NCBI GenBank assembly: GCA_944472155.2
Contig: OX235279.1
Coordinates: 123,434,110-123,498,109, forward strand
Direction of reading: 5' to 3'
Length of the DNA: 64,000 bases
Source of the DNA: Trichobilharzia szidati
Lineage: Eukaryota; Platyhelminthes; Trematoda; Strigeidida; Schistosomatidae
Made by a program: the position numbers and the translations under genes
The notes under the pieces: model-generated
Seen by the model: only the letters and a program-made list of their open reading frames with translations
Database searches by the model: none
Told to the model about the DNA's origin: nothing
Shown here: one piece after another, positions 36,276 through 50,300 of the stretch
Position numbering within the stretch: the first letter of the stretch is position 1
Layout: every line of letters begins with the position of its first letter

Positions 36276-36288
36276 TACACTTCCGAGG

Positions 36289-37402
36289 GAAGAGCTAGTA
36301 AGGGGGCCGGTTTCACCAGGAATGCGCGTTTCCAAACTGAAGTTTGCAAACCAATTACTGAATATTTCACAGATAGTGGCAGGCTCATTGTAGATAACTT
36401 TGTCATGAAGTAAACAGGGGATGTCCATCGTCGACTGCATTCGTTTTTTAAGTGTTGTTAAGTTATAAACTTTGGAGGTGCTTTCAAGTGCCCTTATTTC
36501 TTCGTCGAGGTCCTTTTGAGAGCGTTGGCGCTTGATAGATTCAAGAGACTGATGGATTGAGTGCAGTAGTGATATATCCTTAGTGGAATAGTACTGTTTT
36601 TTCAACTTCCTTAACTTATTGCGGCATGCCCTCGAAATGTATTCAGCTTGGTGTCTACTTAATTTCACTACCTTCTTAGGAGCAACAGTATCTAGACAAA
36701 GGATAACATTCCTGTAAAATAAGGACACTACAGTCTCCAGGGAGTCAGTGGTAAAATATTCATCCCAGTGACAGAGTCGAATGAGTTCTTGGACTAATCC
36801 CCAGTCTGTATGTTTGTAACTGTATTTAGTGGTGAGAAAGGCAGAGAGCAGAGTACCATTCTATGGTCACTACTGGAAAATCTGTTACCAACATAGGTGG
36901 AGACTGGGATTGTGTCATGACAAAACACAAGGTCCAACATGTTGTCGCCATGAGTAGGTGTCTGGACGTGTTGTTGCCATCCATAACAATCGATAGTGGC
37001 AAGTAATTCGTCGAAGCGTTGGGGGCCGGAACTACTTAACCAATTGACTTCTGGAAGATTGAAGTCCCCTGCAATTATTTTGTAATTAGTACTAAACGAT
37101 GAGGCATGTGCGAATGATTTAGCTAATAACGCATCAGTTTCTTTGGTTGAGCTTGGTGCTCGATAAACACAGCCTATGAGAAGCTTGTACTTATCTCCTT
37201 GTAAGACGACCCAGAGTGAATCAGGTACATCGTTCAGTATTTCATCTTCCACCTTACTGGCTACGAATGAGTTATGTATATATATGAGACATCCTCCACC
37301 ACGCTTGCAGTCTCTATTTGCACGGTGTACAGTGTAATCATCTATGCCTATATGCACATCAAGTACAGAGTATGAGCACCATGATTCAGTAATCAGAGCT
37401 AC
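36289..37402 (-). pseudogene. CR1/Jockey-like endonuclease and linker (5' half of the split element)
   Basis: On the minus strand from about 37402: ALITESWCSYSVLD, RDCKRGGGCLIYIHNS, LIGCVYRAPSSTKE, KIIAGDFNLPEVNW, TPTHGDNMLDLVFCHD and FSSSDHRMVLCSL are the APE endonuclease motifs, with catalytic residues intact. The frame breaks near 36830 by one base. It resumes as HTDWGLVQELIRLCHWDEYF and the linker LSRHQAEYISRACRNKLRKL, running to the RTE junction at 36288. Removing the inserted RTE and one copy of its duplication restores continuity with the RT frame at 33033. The 5' end is truncated at about 37402, inside the endonuclease. Confidence 0.88.
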
Positions 37403-39730
37403 CTAATATACCATGAAATTTACAATAATTGTATGAATATGTTTAGTGCCCACTGAAAATGAAGGCTAGACTAAAGCTTAGGATAGTCGCATAATTAAAG
37501 CTGATTGAAAAAATCAAAATGAATCGATTCTCGCCTGGGGCACTTCCTGTTTCGTGGATGCATTTGTCAGTAGCATTTTGATACTATGCTTTTATGCTTT
37601 CATAGAACTGGTTTTCGATGGCTTCCAAAAGTTGTTGTGCAGTTGGTAGCAGAAAACGTGGCCATGTAACATGTCAAGACTTAGGTGAAAATATACAGCA
37701 AGAAAGGACTGGGTCAACACAAAACACATTGGACTCATCAATCCTGGGAAACCAACTAGTTAAGCTGATTGAACAGACTGGCTTCAAACAAAAACGAAGT
37801 TCATGGTTGCGATGTGGTTACATTTCCTGCTAGACGTGAGTTTTGGTCGACTGCTGACTTTTTAGCCTAGCCCACCTAAACCGAAGGCCAGGATTTTGTC
37901 AAAACCACCATAGTTAGTGACGGCAGGATAAAAATGTTGCTGCTGCTTAAAGATGTGCTTATTTTCAGTAATATGAAGGGACTACAAAGATAAGCAATCA
38001 CAACACAACGTAGACGCCAAGCTGTTTTCCTTTGAATAATTAACCATCAACCATGTGTTCCAATCCGTACGTATGGACAAAATTAGTAGAAGGTTAAAAA
38101 AATTCAATTCACCTGACTTGTTGGACTACTTCGATCTCTGGTACGATGTTTGGTCGCCTCAACTATAGACGTGGAATGTTCCGCGGATATTTAACGAAAC
38201 ATTGTATTCAATTCCTAGGCAAACAAGACGCACAGGTCAGTTAGATTCAGTGAACTTTATCCGAGGTTTCTAAAAGTAGTAGGACGCCATACAGCCATGC
38301 ATCTGACTGTTATCCTCATACTACTGCATACTCAAGTGTTAGATGCCCTATCCACAAAACTGTCCCTGTAACTGTACTTTAAACTATAGGCAAATGGGTA
38401 ATGCTGGCTTGTTCGGAGAAAAACCTTTTGTCGAAAACAACGTGGCTTCCTCAGAAGCTGATTCTGTCTCACAGTGCTTGCTACGGTAAGACAAGGTATT
38501 TCTGGGCTAGGGGTAAAAAGAAACGCGTTTGCATTTGTTGTGAAAATTTCAGTAATAAATTCGACAAAGTGTTCATGAAACTGGAAATTTTTAGGGTCAC
38601 AGGTTGTCTGCAAACGTGAACCAAAGAATTTCCTGTTTACAAGAAAGTAAGGGTAAAGACTTAATCATGAACTCGCAGCTGGAACTGGACAGGTGGAACA
38701 AAGCTATATGAAACACAGTAGATGACGTATATTTATTTGTTTTTAATGAGTCAGCGAATTACCGAATTTCCTACAATTCATATGATCTGGAAGTTGACGA
38801 CACGAGGGATGACATTAACATGCTTACAATGCAAATAGGTTTCAGCTTTTTGTTAGGTTGATTCAGAGGATTAGTGAGTCTCATCAGATTAGTAATGTAC
38901 GCAAATGGCAATGAATATCAGCTCAGGCATCACTGAGATAAAATCTTTTCTCCTGTTGAGAAGCACCATGGTATGGGTGTTATAGAAAGTATCCGACTTA
39001 AATTACAGAGCGCTTTCGTTCGCCTTCACATTGAGGCTTTAGGAAATGTGGGTGAGAATCAAGGCGGATACAAGACTCACCAATGATATTATCTCTGGTG
39101 TTGCCTACAATAGTAGACTGCAACTAAGAATCCAGCCCTTTCCCGGAAGAGGACTCACACATGTTGGTAAGAGTTCAAAAATCAGACAGTACAGCTCTTA
39201 ATACGACTGATTTATCTAGACACAAACTAAATGACGGCAAGGAAGATATATAAATAGGTCGTTCATAATTTCATGGGGCTTCTGTTGTCTTTGCTTTTAA
39301 TTTTAGTAAGCTATCATAATCATACAGATCTTAGCAGGAATGTTTAAAGGCCAATAACGGACTACATATCTAGGAATTGGTTATACAACTGAGTCACCTA
39401 TTATGGTAATTGACTCCAGAAGAAGGTGAGACACTTTCCGTCCAGTTACGATTGGAATAGATAACGACAGATACCTACTAGAAAAGAAGTGACAAAGGTC
39501 ATAAACTTCCTGAATCTCACTCAAAATCTGAAATCTAAAATCTCGGCTTTTCATACCGGTGACTTGGATGCATTTCCAGAAACGTGTTGTTTTGTTGCAT
39601 AACGACAGTGTATCATTAGTGCGCGTGAATTGTTCGGGCGTTATGACGCGCTGTGATTAAATATGTTGTCCGACGCATACGGTTCATTGTTAGATTCTGT
39701 CGATTCATATTACTGTGGAAATAGCTAGTT
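37403..39730. other. Upstream region of the Src-family kinase gene
   Basis: Should hold the promoter and any 5' UTR exon of the kinase. Short plus frames at 37618-37833 and 38401-38619 show no recognisable domain. No convincing TATA box or core promoter was identified. Confidence 0.4.
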
Positions 39731-39787
39731 ATGGGAAATTCTAGTTCTTCTAGTAATGATCAAAGCAGCTGGATAGCCGTTTCTGCT
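39731..39787 (+). CDS. Kinase coding exon 1: N-myristoylation signal
   Basis: Nineteen codons, MGNSSSSSNDQSSWIAVSA, ending at a consensus GTAAGT donor (39788). Gly2 with Ser at position 6 fits the MGxxxS myristoylation rule used by Src kinases. It ends in phase 0, as required by the next exon, and there is an in-frame stop 9 nt before the ATG. Distance to the next exon and the lack of transcript data are the uncertainties. Confidence 0.75.
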
Positions 39788-41285
39788 GTAAGTCCCATCG
39801 TATGTTCCGTACTCTGTCATTATGCTGATATATTATCAGTTTGTCTCGGTGACATTTAGCGTTAGTAGTTTCGTGGTTTGCTTCATACAGAGAAGCAGAC
39901 TCATAAATCCTGATGAAGTGAGGACTAATCACGCGTCATACTGTATTGTGAAGATGCTAACGATGATCTAAAGACTCGTTATAAAGCGTCGTGATCTGTG
40001 CCACGATGTTCATTGTGGCGGAGACACTTGTCGGATAAAATTCCTTTAGATCATAGGGTTTTCTAGGTGTTTGTCGTTGTAGAATCTTCAGATATTGAGT
40101 TAGATTTGAACATGGCATGTGGAATTCTCCGGCAAACTTGGCTGTATTGTATCGGCAGCACGTTGTTAGATTTCGAAGTATGTTAAAGGCTTTTTGCTAA
40201 GAACATATAATTTCTTAATAGGGAAAACTTCTAAAGACTTGTCTTTGGCTCTATGACAACAAACCTTATTTAAGGCCCCGCATACATTCTTGTCACGTGT
40301 GTTTAGCTTTCAGTCATGCGGCCCTAATGCAAGTGCAGTCTCAAACAGAATGAATGTCTAGCTAATTAAAGTCCTGGACACCCTTTTAAGGTCCCCAGGC
40401 CGCCGTCTTTCTGTGTGATAAAAAGAGCTGTTTATAGTAGTGTAATGGTCAATTTGATGTCATATAGACAATGAGCTTATAAGTCTTACCCACGTAGGAA
40501 TCCATAAGAATAAGATTATGTGCGACTTAGTTATCTGTAGCAGCATAGTATATCCTAGTAAATTACACAATAATTTCAGTATTTTTATAATTTATTGTGC
40601 CATTGTAATTACAGTAAATAATAAAACTTTTGGGTTTATTGGTTCTTTTGTCAGTTTTATATCCTAAAGTTTACTATTTGCAGGCGTGTTGACTGTAACA
40701 CTACTTTTAGTGGTTTTAGAGTTCCGATGGTCAACACATATTTACATTGACCGAAATTATGCAGTTTGTAGACATATGACTCACTGGCTCATGCTTACGG
40801 TCCTGTGTTTGAATCCCGCCCCACATGCCATGTAACTGGTTAATATCATCAGCGTTCTCACAATTTGCAGCTTACTGTCTGGGAACATAAAATATCTGCT
40901 CATCATTAGAGCTCAAACATATATATATACCTACATATTAAAACCATCTTGATAAGCGTTTGAATTATAGCCTTAGAAAGGTAACAAGTTTGTTCACTTT
41001 TGGCTAAGTCGCAGTATGAGTATGTAGAAACCCACTAAACGCAACCTTTAGTTTTATAAACCCTATTCAAGACTACTTAGTGATTGACTAGTTGTGCCTA
41101 CTTTGAAGTACAAGCGGATAAACAAGAATAAAGTGCCGTTTGAAATAAAACTGACCGGAGTACGGTATTTTTGTAACATTTAGTTCCCTTCATGAATTTC
41201 AACAGAGCAATAAGACGTAATGTATCTGAATCGTATAATGTGTTTGTGCAATACATTTCTAACAATCTGATAACTCTAGTGCTTG

Positions 41286-41325
<40 letters not shown>

Positions 41326-44300
41326 ATGTACATATATTGATGGATCAATAAAACGGTGTATTTATAGAAAACCCACCTGTACGGGGCAGTATCTCAATTA
41401 CCACAGCTTCTGTCCGGTTGGATACAAAAGATCTTTAATGAGGTACCTCTGTAGAAAACTCCAAGGAGTATGCTTAAAAGACGCACTTGAAGGTGAGGAA
41501 TGAAAACTGACACAAACTGTGGCTAATAGTAATTATCTGGAGGAGTTCACAAGAAGATATAAAGTGGTCAGAACACCGAGATTCACTCTCCAACTCGCCT
41601 CTAAGAAAGACGTACGTATCAGGCTACCATGTATGGGTGATCATATCAACCTGGTAACTAGACAAATATTGATTACTGCGGTTAAAAATTTTTATGCAGC
41701 GAAGGTAAGAATAATTGAGCATGTGAAGTCCGCATATCCATCTAAGCCTTAAGAACTTGCAAAAAATGATGTCACATCCCACTGTAGCTACCACTTTAAG
41801 TGTACGTGTGACCACACACATAGAGAGGGCTCATCGATCTTTACAAGTAAATGGTTCAGAGCGTATTCCTAATTGACTTTGAACTCATTAACAGTGAGAA
41901 CAGACGACTCTTCTATTGCAAAACATATTTTAGAGACAGGACATAGAATTGATGTTTACACATCTTTTAAACTTATCTTTAAAACGTGTTCAAGGCGTAA
42001 CCTAAAGTTTGTTGAAGACCTAGCAATTAGGGAGTTTATGCGTTCAAAAACAATTCCTCATCACACTATATCTTCCTATGTGAACTTTGTTTTGATGCCA
42101 GAGAAGATATATTATTACCTCTGGTTTAGTGACTTCCATTGTTATTTTGACCTTCAATATGTCCTTTTAACTTGACCTATGTCGATTTTCTCACCTCTTA
42201 ACGATTTATTTTTGTCTTGTAGCATGATGGGACTAATCCTGTTTTTGAGCCCTCACTTCGGTCAGTAGTTGAAAGACGATCTGTTTTTCCTTCCAAGAAT
42301 GTCTTAAACAATGGTCAAATATCCTCTTCTATGCTTCCAACACAAGCGGTATCTGATTCTTCGCAAAATTTCGAACATTTACGTTATCAGTCGTACACTG
42401 CAAATTACGTTTCTGATATTCTTCAACATTCTAAGGGAACAAAAAGAACTAATGATTTTCCAAGCGTTCCAGTGACCGTTGCTAGTGCAATAACTGTTGG
42501 AAACAATTCATGCTTTCCAAATACACATCAGTCTACAAACTTTCCAGCAACTCAGCAGCCAGTTAACCTTCAGGAAAATTCCCTTGTACACATACGAAAC
42601 AATGCGGCTCATTCTTCCTCTCAGATACCCACAGAAGGACAGTTCGTAGCTCTACATGATTATGTTAAACGTGTAGACGATGATCTGAATATGACAAAAG
42701 GTCAAATATTCAATATACTTGATAACTCGCATAGTGATTGGTGGTATGCTGAATGCGTGTCTACTGGGAATCGAGGTTACGTACCCAAAAACCACTTAGC
42801 AGCTGTCACTAGTTTGGAGTCGAATGAGTAAGTAATTTTCACAACTTAAAAACGATGTAGTACCCATCACTGTTCCAAAATAATGTTCTGAGTGTGGTTG
42901 GATGGTTTATTTTTGAGGCACTTCGCTTTGGCGGTTTATGGCAATTTAAAAAAGTAATATAACGGACTAACAAATTGCAGTTACTTGGTGGTGAACTAAT
43001 TAGCAATATTTTCAATCGCTTCCACCATCATGGGACAATCTTTTGGTTATCATTACTTCTTCAAACTGGAGAGGACATAGGTACCGTATTACAAAATACA
43101 GAGTAAGACTAAGAGGCATAAAACGTGAGACTAATAAAAAATAGGAGTGATATGGTAACGGGACTGATAAATCCAGAAGAATTTTTTAAAGTTTGTTTTT
43201 ACTTTTCCATGAAAGAGGAAGGAGATTGCCATTGATTTACGTTTTGATTCGTATCTTCCTGTGTCTCCAACCATAATTGCCTCGTTTTCAGTATCGGTAC
43301 ATAAAATAGTAAAGTACTAATAAATCATAAGCTGGAATAATTGCCTTAAAAGAATCTCTTCTGCTTTCAACTAATCTCAGATGAAAGTCGCTAGAACTGT
43401 GCATACAAACTTTTGCAGATCAAAACTAATATTTCCACGTGAATTGTTAAATGATAGCCTTCATCACACCTAGAACACGTTCCGTACTATTGCGGTTTTA
43501 TTTGCATGATTTTGCCCATATAATCAAGTAATCTAACCACTGTGTTCGAGTCGTCCTCAGCCTGTATTAGCCAGTTCTTGGTTGTAGGAGAAAATGTGCT
43601 CATCAGTACGTCGTATCCTTGATATTTTGCAGTCGGACTGACATTGTAATAAAGTTAAAGGTCATCCGGACCTCTATACTTCTCTCTAGCTGAAGACCAG
43701 AAACACTGTGGTACACACCCACCAGTACTTACATGGAGTTTTTACTGCTTCTGACGTTGCACCACACAAATCTGTAATTTTATGTTTGCAAACATATTAG
43801 TTCTTTGATAGCAAAAAACGTATACCACATGAATACAACACTCGATTTACTTAGACAATAATCACTAACTTTAGAATTCTTTTGAGCATCTCAATTTGCA
43901 AGGAGAGAATGAACTACTTGAGACACTGGAGAAAAGTGATTCTGTATCATTCTGTCAGCAGACTTCTAAGGGGCCATTTCAGACACTGGCCCCGCAAAAT
44001 GATTAGAGGAATTTCATGTCAAGAAACATGTTACTAGCAATGAATGTTTTGTTCTTTAATTATGTAGCTAAGATGATTCACGCCACAAAACAGCTTTTGC
44101 ACATGTATTACAAAATGAGTTGAGTGTGATGGTGGGGAATATTTTTGGTATAGCTGGTATCGAATTGCTTCACTGATCATTACTACCTACGTTGCGTGGA
44201 AATTTTCAAATATGTATAAAATATCGGTCTCAGTGAACTATTCTTTCCCAGACACAACCTGCAGGAAATATGTATCTTTTGAATTAGGCTTCAAAATGCT

Positions 44301-47300
44301 TTATCCAACGTTCCAAACATTCAGATCTTGCATATTTTACTTATCTAAAACTTCTTCAGTAACACCACATCACCACAAGTGGTTTGAATGCGATAGATCA
44401 GCTTTAGGCTTCTAAGTGTTTATTTCCACCTTAACTCGTTCACCCTAGACTTGTTCATACTAGTATATTTATTGTCCATTGTGGCTGACTTTGTTAAAAA
44501 CCCGATCGGCATTCTCATAGGCTCTGTGTCTCCAAGTGTGATGTTCCTCTGTACTAAGGTAATCATTGAAACCACTGCTTTTCATTTTTGTAGGACCTCT
44601 TGTTTTCAGTGAAAGTAGTCCACTTTGAGTTCTAGGTGCACGTTATTCATTTTCGTCAACCCTTACACTTTTAGTCTAAGTTAAGATTACATTGTAACTG
44701 AATAAAAATAACTGTCGATTGGGATACATTTATTAAAGTCTTTATCCTGGTTTTATCGCAGCACTGACTTTTGTTATGCGCTGTCATAAGGTCCTTTAAG
44801 TAAATGTGCCTGTGATTCACTTTCTTTGGAGATAAATAAAGCAGTTATTTGCGGTATTTCATCAAGATCTTGCATCCAGGATTCCTCCAAATTGTAGCGA
44901 AAAGCATCTTTTGCGTGATTTTCAAGGAAGCACAGTTATCAATGAAAGACATAAGTTGTTTAATAATAGCTCAAGTAGGTGTCATAGTGGGAGACGCCTT
45001 TTCCAAAGCAGGTGTTAAGTCGATGAGAGAGCTGAAACAGATTTCAGTTTCAGTTGATAGTGAGCTGCTGAAGAAAATAAGAAGTCGAAAATGAAAAATA
45101 ACTCAAATAAAAAATGATGCATATGAAAACATAACAGCAAGATTGGTGATTGGATATAACTAGGTATCACACAGTTATGGAAGCATAATAAAGGCCTCAT
45201 TTTAGTGCTTCTTATCATTATGTTTATTCTCTGTTTCACCCGCCGTCTGACTCTAAGCAATATATCAGTGGTCGACTTTTTATAATTGCATATAACTGGG
45301 ATAGGTTCTACTCCTCTTAATCATTTCCATATCCCACTTGTACCATCGGTTAGATACTAGGCGTACTCACATTTCGTTGGTTGATTTTTCGTATTTACCA
45401 ATCCACTGATAAATTGTGGACATTTTTACTGTTTTATATTTGTTCGAATACTCTCTATAAATGATGCCACTAAGTACTGACTTGCAAGTGAGTACAAGTA
45501 TGGGTTATTTCTGAGTGGAGTATAGCATCACATTCATCCTTTGGTCTCCTGAGACATTTACAAATACATCAGAACTAACAAATAACATTGTTGTGATTTG
45601 TAAACAATTAAATAAATTATGTCAGATTATTGGATTACGTTTATTTACCACGTCTATATGCATTTTTCAGGTAAAATAAAAAGGGTATGGGGTGAAATGG
45701 TTTATAAATGCCTAAACCAGGTTCACTTTTAATTCTGAAACAGTTTGGGCATTTGGTAGATGATATTCATTATTATAAAAGTCTCTGTGTCTCTCAATGA
45801 ATGAAGACAAAACGATATTTTTTTCACTAACGTTTCGCCACTAACCGTTAGTAGCTTTATCAAAGTATTACTAAACCAGAATTCACAAAACCCAGCTCTC
45901 ATATAGTAATTTAATCATCTTTCTTCAGCATGAGGTGATTTTTATGTTGTCAAGTTGGTCAGTTGGTAAAGATAACAAAACCATGTGCAGATTGTCGTAT
46001 CTGATAAGCGTATAAAATTGTAAAACAGCATGTGTTTACATAATAAAATTGCGTGTCACATTTGTGTTTATTTTGTCACTTCACGAGGGGGTTGCAGCCA
46101 GGTCAAATTCTACATCAATGCATCATTCCTATTCAGACAATTTGGATTCCATTTGATATGAAGTGCTTCTGATATTAGACGTTCTTTGTGATTTCTGAAA
46201 TTTCTCTTGATTATTTCAATATTGTCAAAATCAGTTTTGTGGCCGGATTTTATAGCTTTTCTAGTTCAACTGGATTTCTCGGTGGTCAAACAGATGCTCC
46301 GTAGTGATAAGGCTGTTAGCACTAAATAGCAGAACGTCAGTAAAAACAGTATCCCTTTCGTTCTTTATTCAGTAGAGTGGTTTAGCTTGCTGATTATTGC
46401 ACTTAGTTTAGAAGTTACATCAGCATTAATAAGCTGCTTGTTGACAGGTTTCTCACCCCAAGTGGAGAAGACCAGTTTGGCATTTGCTAACTTAGGTTAC
46501 TTTCAGTAGCCTTCACAGGACGTTTTTACTATGCAGAAGTTTTCACTGTTAACTGTAAAACATAGTGATAGTGGCAAATATAAAAGCTAAATGATATTTG
46601 ATCAAAGTTGCGGTATTTTTGCCGTGTATAACACTATGTGATTTATCAAAATAAAATCTTATCTATAATAGAGCTAGATGAAAGAGTATTTAAGTAATAC
46701 CGAGGTCTGGTTCATGTCATTACTTAAAGACAGGTTGATGTATAAAACTGTGAAGCATATGCTACACCTTACAAACTGCCATCCTCCTCTACGAGCAACG
46801 TCAGTAAAACTAGGTTGAAAAAGTTTCGGGTAATCAGTGCTAAATGTGGCGTCAATACATAAAGTGGTTGGTTGTGGGTCTAAAGCAAGTAGGAATCTGC
46901 AGATTACTTAGTTGAATTTCTTGGAAGGATCGTAATCATTGGTTTAGAAACGTACTGATGTGATCCAGTATCGTTCACACTATCGTAGATCTTCACTTAG
47001 CTATTATCTTCGCCATGCCTATGTTCGCTTATTTTAGTGTCCTCTAGTTTTTATTCTCTTCATGTTTTGAAGTGTCGCAACTTAGACTGATGCACTTCTG
47101 TTTAAAAATTCACTTCAAATATCTTTACTTTGTGTTTTATGTAAGATATTTCATCTTTAACTATTGACGTTATGATTTTACAACTACTCCTATTGTGACG
47201 TTTTTAGCGCGTCATAGTACTGAGACCCATTATGCTTCAGTCATTCAATTATTTACCTCTACAACCATGAATTCATTTATCAGGTATAATGTATGACTTG

Positions 47301-50300
47301 CAAATCTTGTCCATCTACGGTCCTAATTACTGTGATATCGGTGGCAGGACTAATTATTAGGTTAATATTAAAATTCTTTTGTATGAACAGACATCAAGTT
47401 ATGATCTCTAGGTTGTCTTGAAAAAAAAAACATAACTAAATGCTAATTGGAATGGTCCTCAATTTTAGAATATTGTAGATTCCTGAATAAGATAAAATAC
47501 TCTAGTAAAACATTCTTCGTAATGCAACATATCCACTATTTTCGCATAGTAATCTTTCGATTTCCCTACAAGTTTATTCATTAATTATTAATCCTGTGCA
47601 GATGTGTGAAGTTTTGTAATAAGGCACTTCCTTTTTCGAATATATGCTATTAGCGCTGTACTAAGAATACTGACTCACTACCACGTGATTTTGACTTTTT
47701 CTTACTGGGTCATGAGTTCACACTTCGGAAACTAGATAGTAGCCTTAGCGCTTATGTAATGCGATTCATAACGGTCACTGTACTCCATGAAAAGTGTAGG
47801 AAACTTAAAAAGCTTTGCCACAATTGAAAAAAAGTAATGATAATATCATTGAAATAAATGTCTTAAAAAACAATTTCCAATGCCAAACAATGTTTCGATA
47901 ATGCTGTGGTTTGATAATAAAGCATATTTTGTCATTATGAGCAGCAATATCAATAAATTCAGAAAGAAGTTATTGCTTAGAAATACACTGAGTGATAATA
48001 GCAAATACGCTATCAGGTATTTCAGCTGTTTATGAAAATGTGAGTTTTCGAATTCACAAACTACTTTTGTTCAATGATCTTCTCAACCGCTAAACTAAAT
48101 TTCAGTAATTTCCATCAAAACCAACTTTTCATACTTGTGTTTATTACACTGATGACCTTACAATTACCTGTTTTAACCTTATCAAAAAGTTTTTTTATTA
48201 TCGTAAATTGTGTTAACATTCATTCTTTCGGTTTTTAACGTACTAAACAATTTTATTTCGAACCCAGGAGGGTGCTTACACCTAGGATTCTAAGCTCTTG
48301 ATAATACATGATTATTATAGTTTTTCTTACCTATGAGTGTATTGGAAATTAACTAATGGTTGATGGTTATAATTGTAGGTGGTATTTTGGAGAGCTGAAA
48401 CGTGTTGAAGCGGAACACTACCTTCAATTACCGGGCAATGATCATGGCTCCTTCTTGGTTCGGATTAGTGAATCCCAGTCAAGTGAATACTCCTTATCAG
48501 GTGGGTTTTAATTACTATAGGAGTGTTAAATAGATATTTTATAAATGTATAAAAGCAGGTTTGTCCTGTTTTGTTTTTCATGTAAGCTAGTAATATATCA
48601 ATTTCTGGTATTGAAGTTTACACAGAAGTCTTTAAGACTAGGTAAATTAGTAGACAGTATGGAAATTAAAACTGCTACTAAGAATAGTACTGATAATTTG
48701 TCACTGAACTATATTTTTTTTATAAAAAGTACCACGCATCCGAAGTGTGACTATCCGTCAACGTACCGCATAATTTAATTTGTACCGAATTTCGGCATAA
48801 CAAAGGAATCAATAAACATCACCGCCCCTAAATTCTGTAGACTATATGCTTCTATAATAAAAGTTGGACAATCTTTTGGAATCCCTGCAGTCAGTGACGG
48901 GAAAACACACACTGGCTAACCAGTCACAGGTCTTGACAGAGATTGGTTATATAAGTCTCAATAACTTATCGTCACTTTTGCATGCATTCCACTGTGACAA
49001 TAAAAGAGATTCAACAAAGCTATATTCTAACTGTTCTGAAGTTGTTCTTTGGTTGCATTTATTAATCAGCAGTAATTTGTCGTTCTTTTTAGTATGGAAG
49101 TCAGGTTGACACTGTCCGAAAACTAATGTGTTAATCTTTGGATTACTTTGTTTAAACATTCAAGCTTGTCACACATCACAACAACACATCTCCACTTTGT
49201 TATGTTTTCTGCCGTCCTCTTCAGCTGGGTCCACGATTAAGCAAACTCTCTCATCTCTTCCTCACACAAGTAGAGTTGGAATTTGATCAGCACATGATTT
49301 GGATTTTCCGAATCTAGCCAGCTTGTTATGGTGGTGCTGGCGGATTTCTGTATCCAGTGCACCCTCTATTATCTCCAGGATGATGCGACTCAGTATTTTA
49401 CTTGGCGTGAACAAGAACATTATTCCACGCCAGTCAGTTCTTGCACAGGTCTAACTAGGTCGCCCTTCTTTGGCAGCTTGACGAAGTAACCCTTCTTGTA
49501 ATCGGTAGGCACACTCCTTTCCTTCAAAAGTTTTTGTAATAATGGCGTGAGCACATCTGCCGTAATCTCTTGGTCCCACTTCAGTGCTTCGGGTGAAATC
49601 CATCTAGTCTTGCTACCCCCTCTGTCAGAATTCAGTAACTTGATCACAATTAGAATTTCTGCTTTCGTTGGAGGAGTAGTGTCCACTAGCAGGCAGTTGC
49701 GTGCGTGTTGTTGTTGGTAGTATTTCTGGGCGAGTTGCGGGTGATGGTCGATTCAAGAGTCCTTTAGAGTGGTCAGCCCATTGTTTGATTTGTTTCTCCT
49801 CCTTAGTGATCAGGGTCCCTTGAGCATCTTTTATTGGTTTCATCATCTGGGTTGATCTCTTCCCGGATAGCGAGTGACATGGTTATCTGATACAATGTCC
49901 TGAGAATTCTTTTACCTGCGCCCGCTTGTTATGCTTCAGTTGCCGGTTAGTGTGTCGTACAATCGCCTTTCGTCTTTCCCAACACTCTTCATTCCTCTCC
50001 TTATTCAGTGCATTGTACATTGAACTCAGCTTCTCCTTCTTCTGTTGTCCATCTTTGCATTGAGTCATTTCTTTCACCATCCTCCTCTGCTCTCCTTTCC
50101 TCTCTTTGATTAGCTTCCAGGTAGGTGTCGTTGACAGCCATTCCTTTTCGTGTCCCTTCCTTCTTCCTAGAACAGTCGTCCACGTTTCCTTGAATATCGC
50201 GCTCAGAGAGTTCTGAAGTTTTTTCACGCACGTTACCTCAGTGATGCCATGTGGTGTCTCCTACTTTGCTCTGATCTGATCTGTAGTGAAAGCAGGCATC

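Larger units (their letters stand above)
42828..48378 (+). other. Kinase intron 2
   Basis: 5.55 kb from GTAAGT to TTGTAG. It holds the PLE-D fragment (45780-46500, minus) and a PLE-A terminal scrap (46615-46685). The remainder, including frames at 44212-44415 and 44849-45094, shows nothing recognisable. Confidence 0.8.

Noticed and set aside
40770..40830. tRNA-like B box (gtgtttgaatcccgc), with similar ones at 1085, 1150 and 60220
   Set aside because: No A box at the right distance, no cloverleaf and no shared flanking sequence among the sites; too weak for a tRNA or SINE call.
42331..42831. Treating the SH3 frame as a stand-alone gene starting at 42331 and ending at the TAA at 42829
   Set aside because: The frame is open back to an acceptor at 42222, a GTAAGT donor precedes the stop, and the phase fits the SH2 exon exactly.
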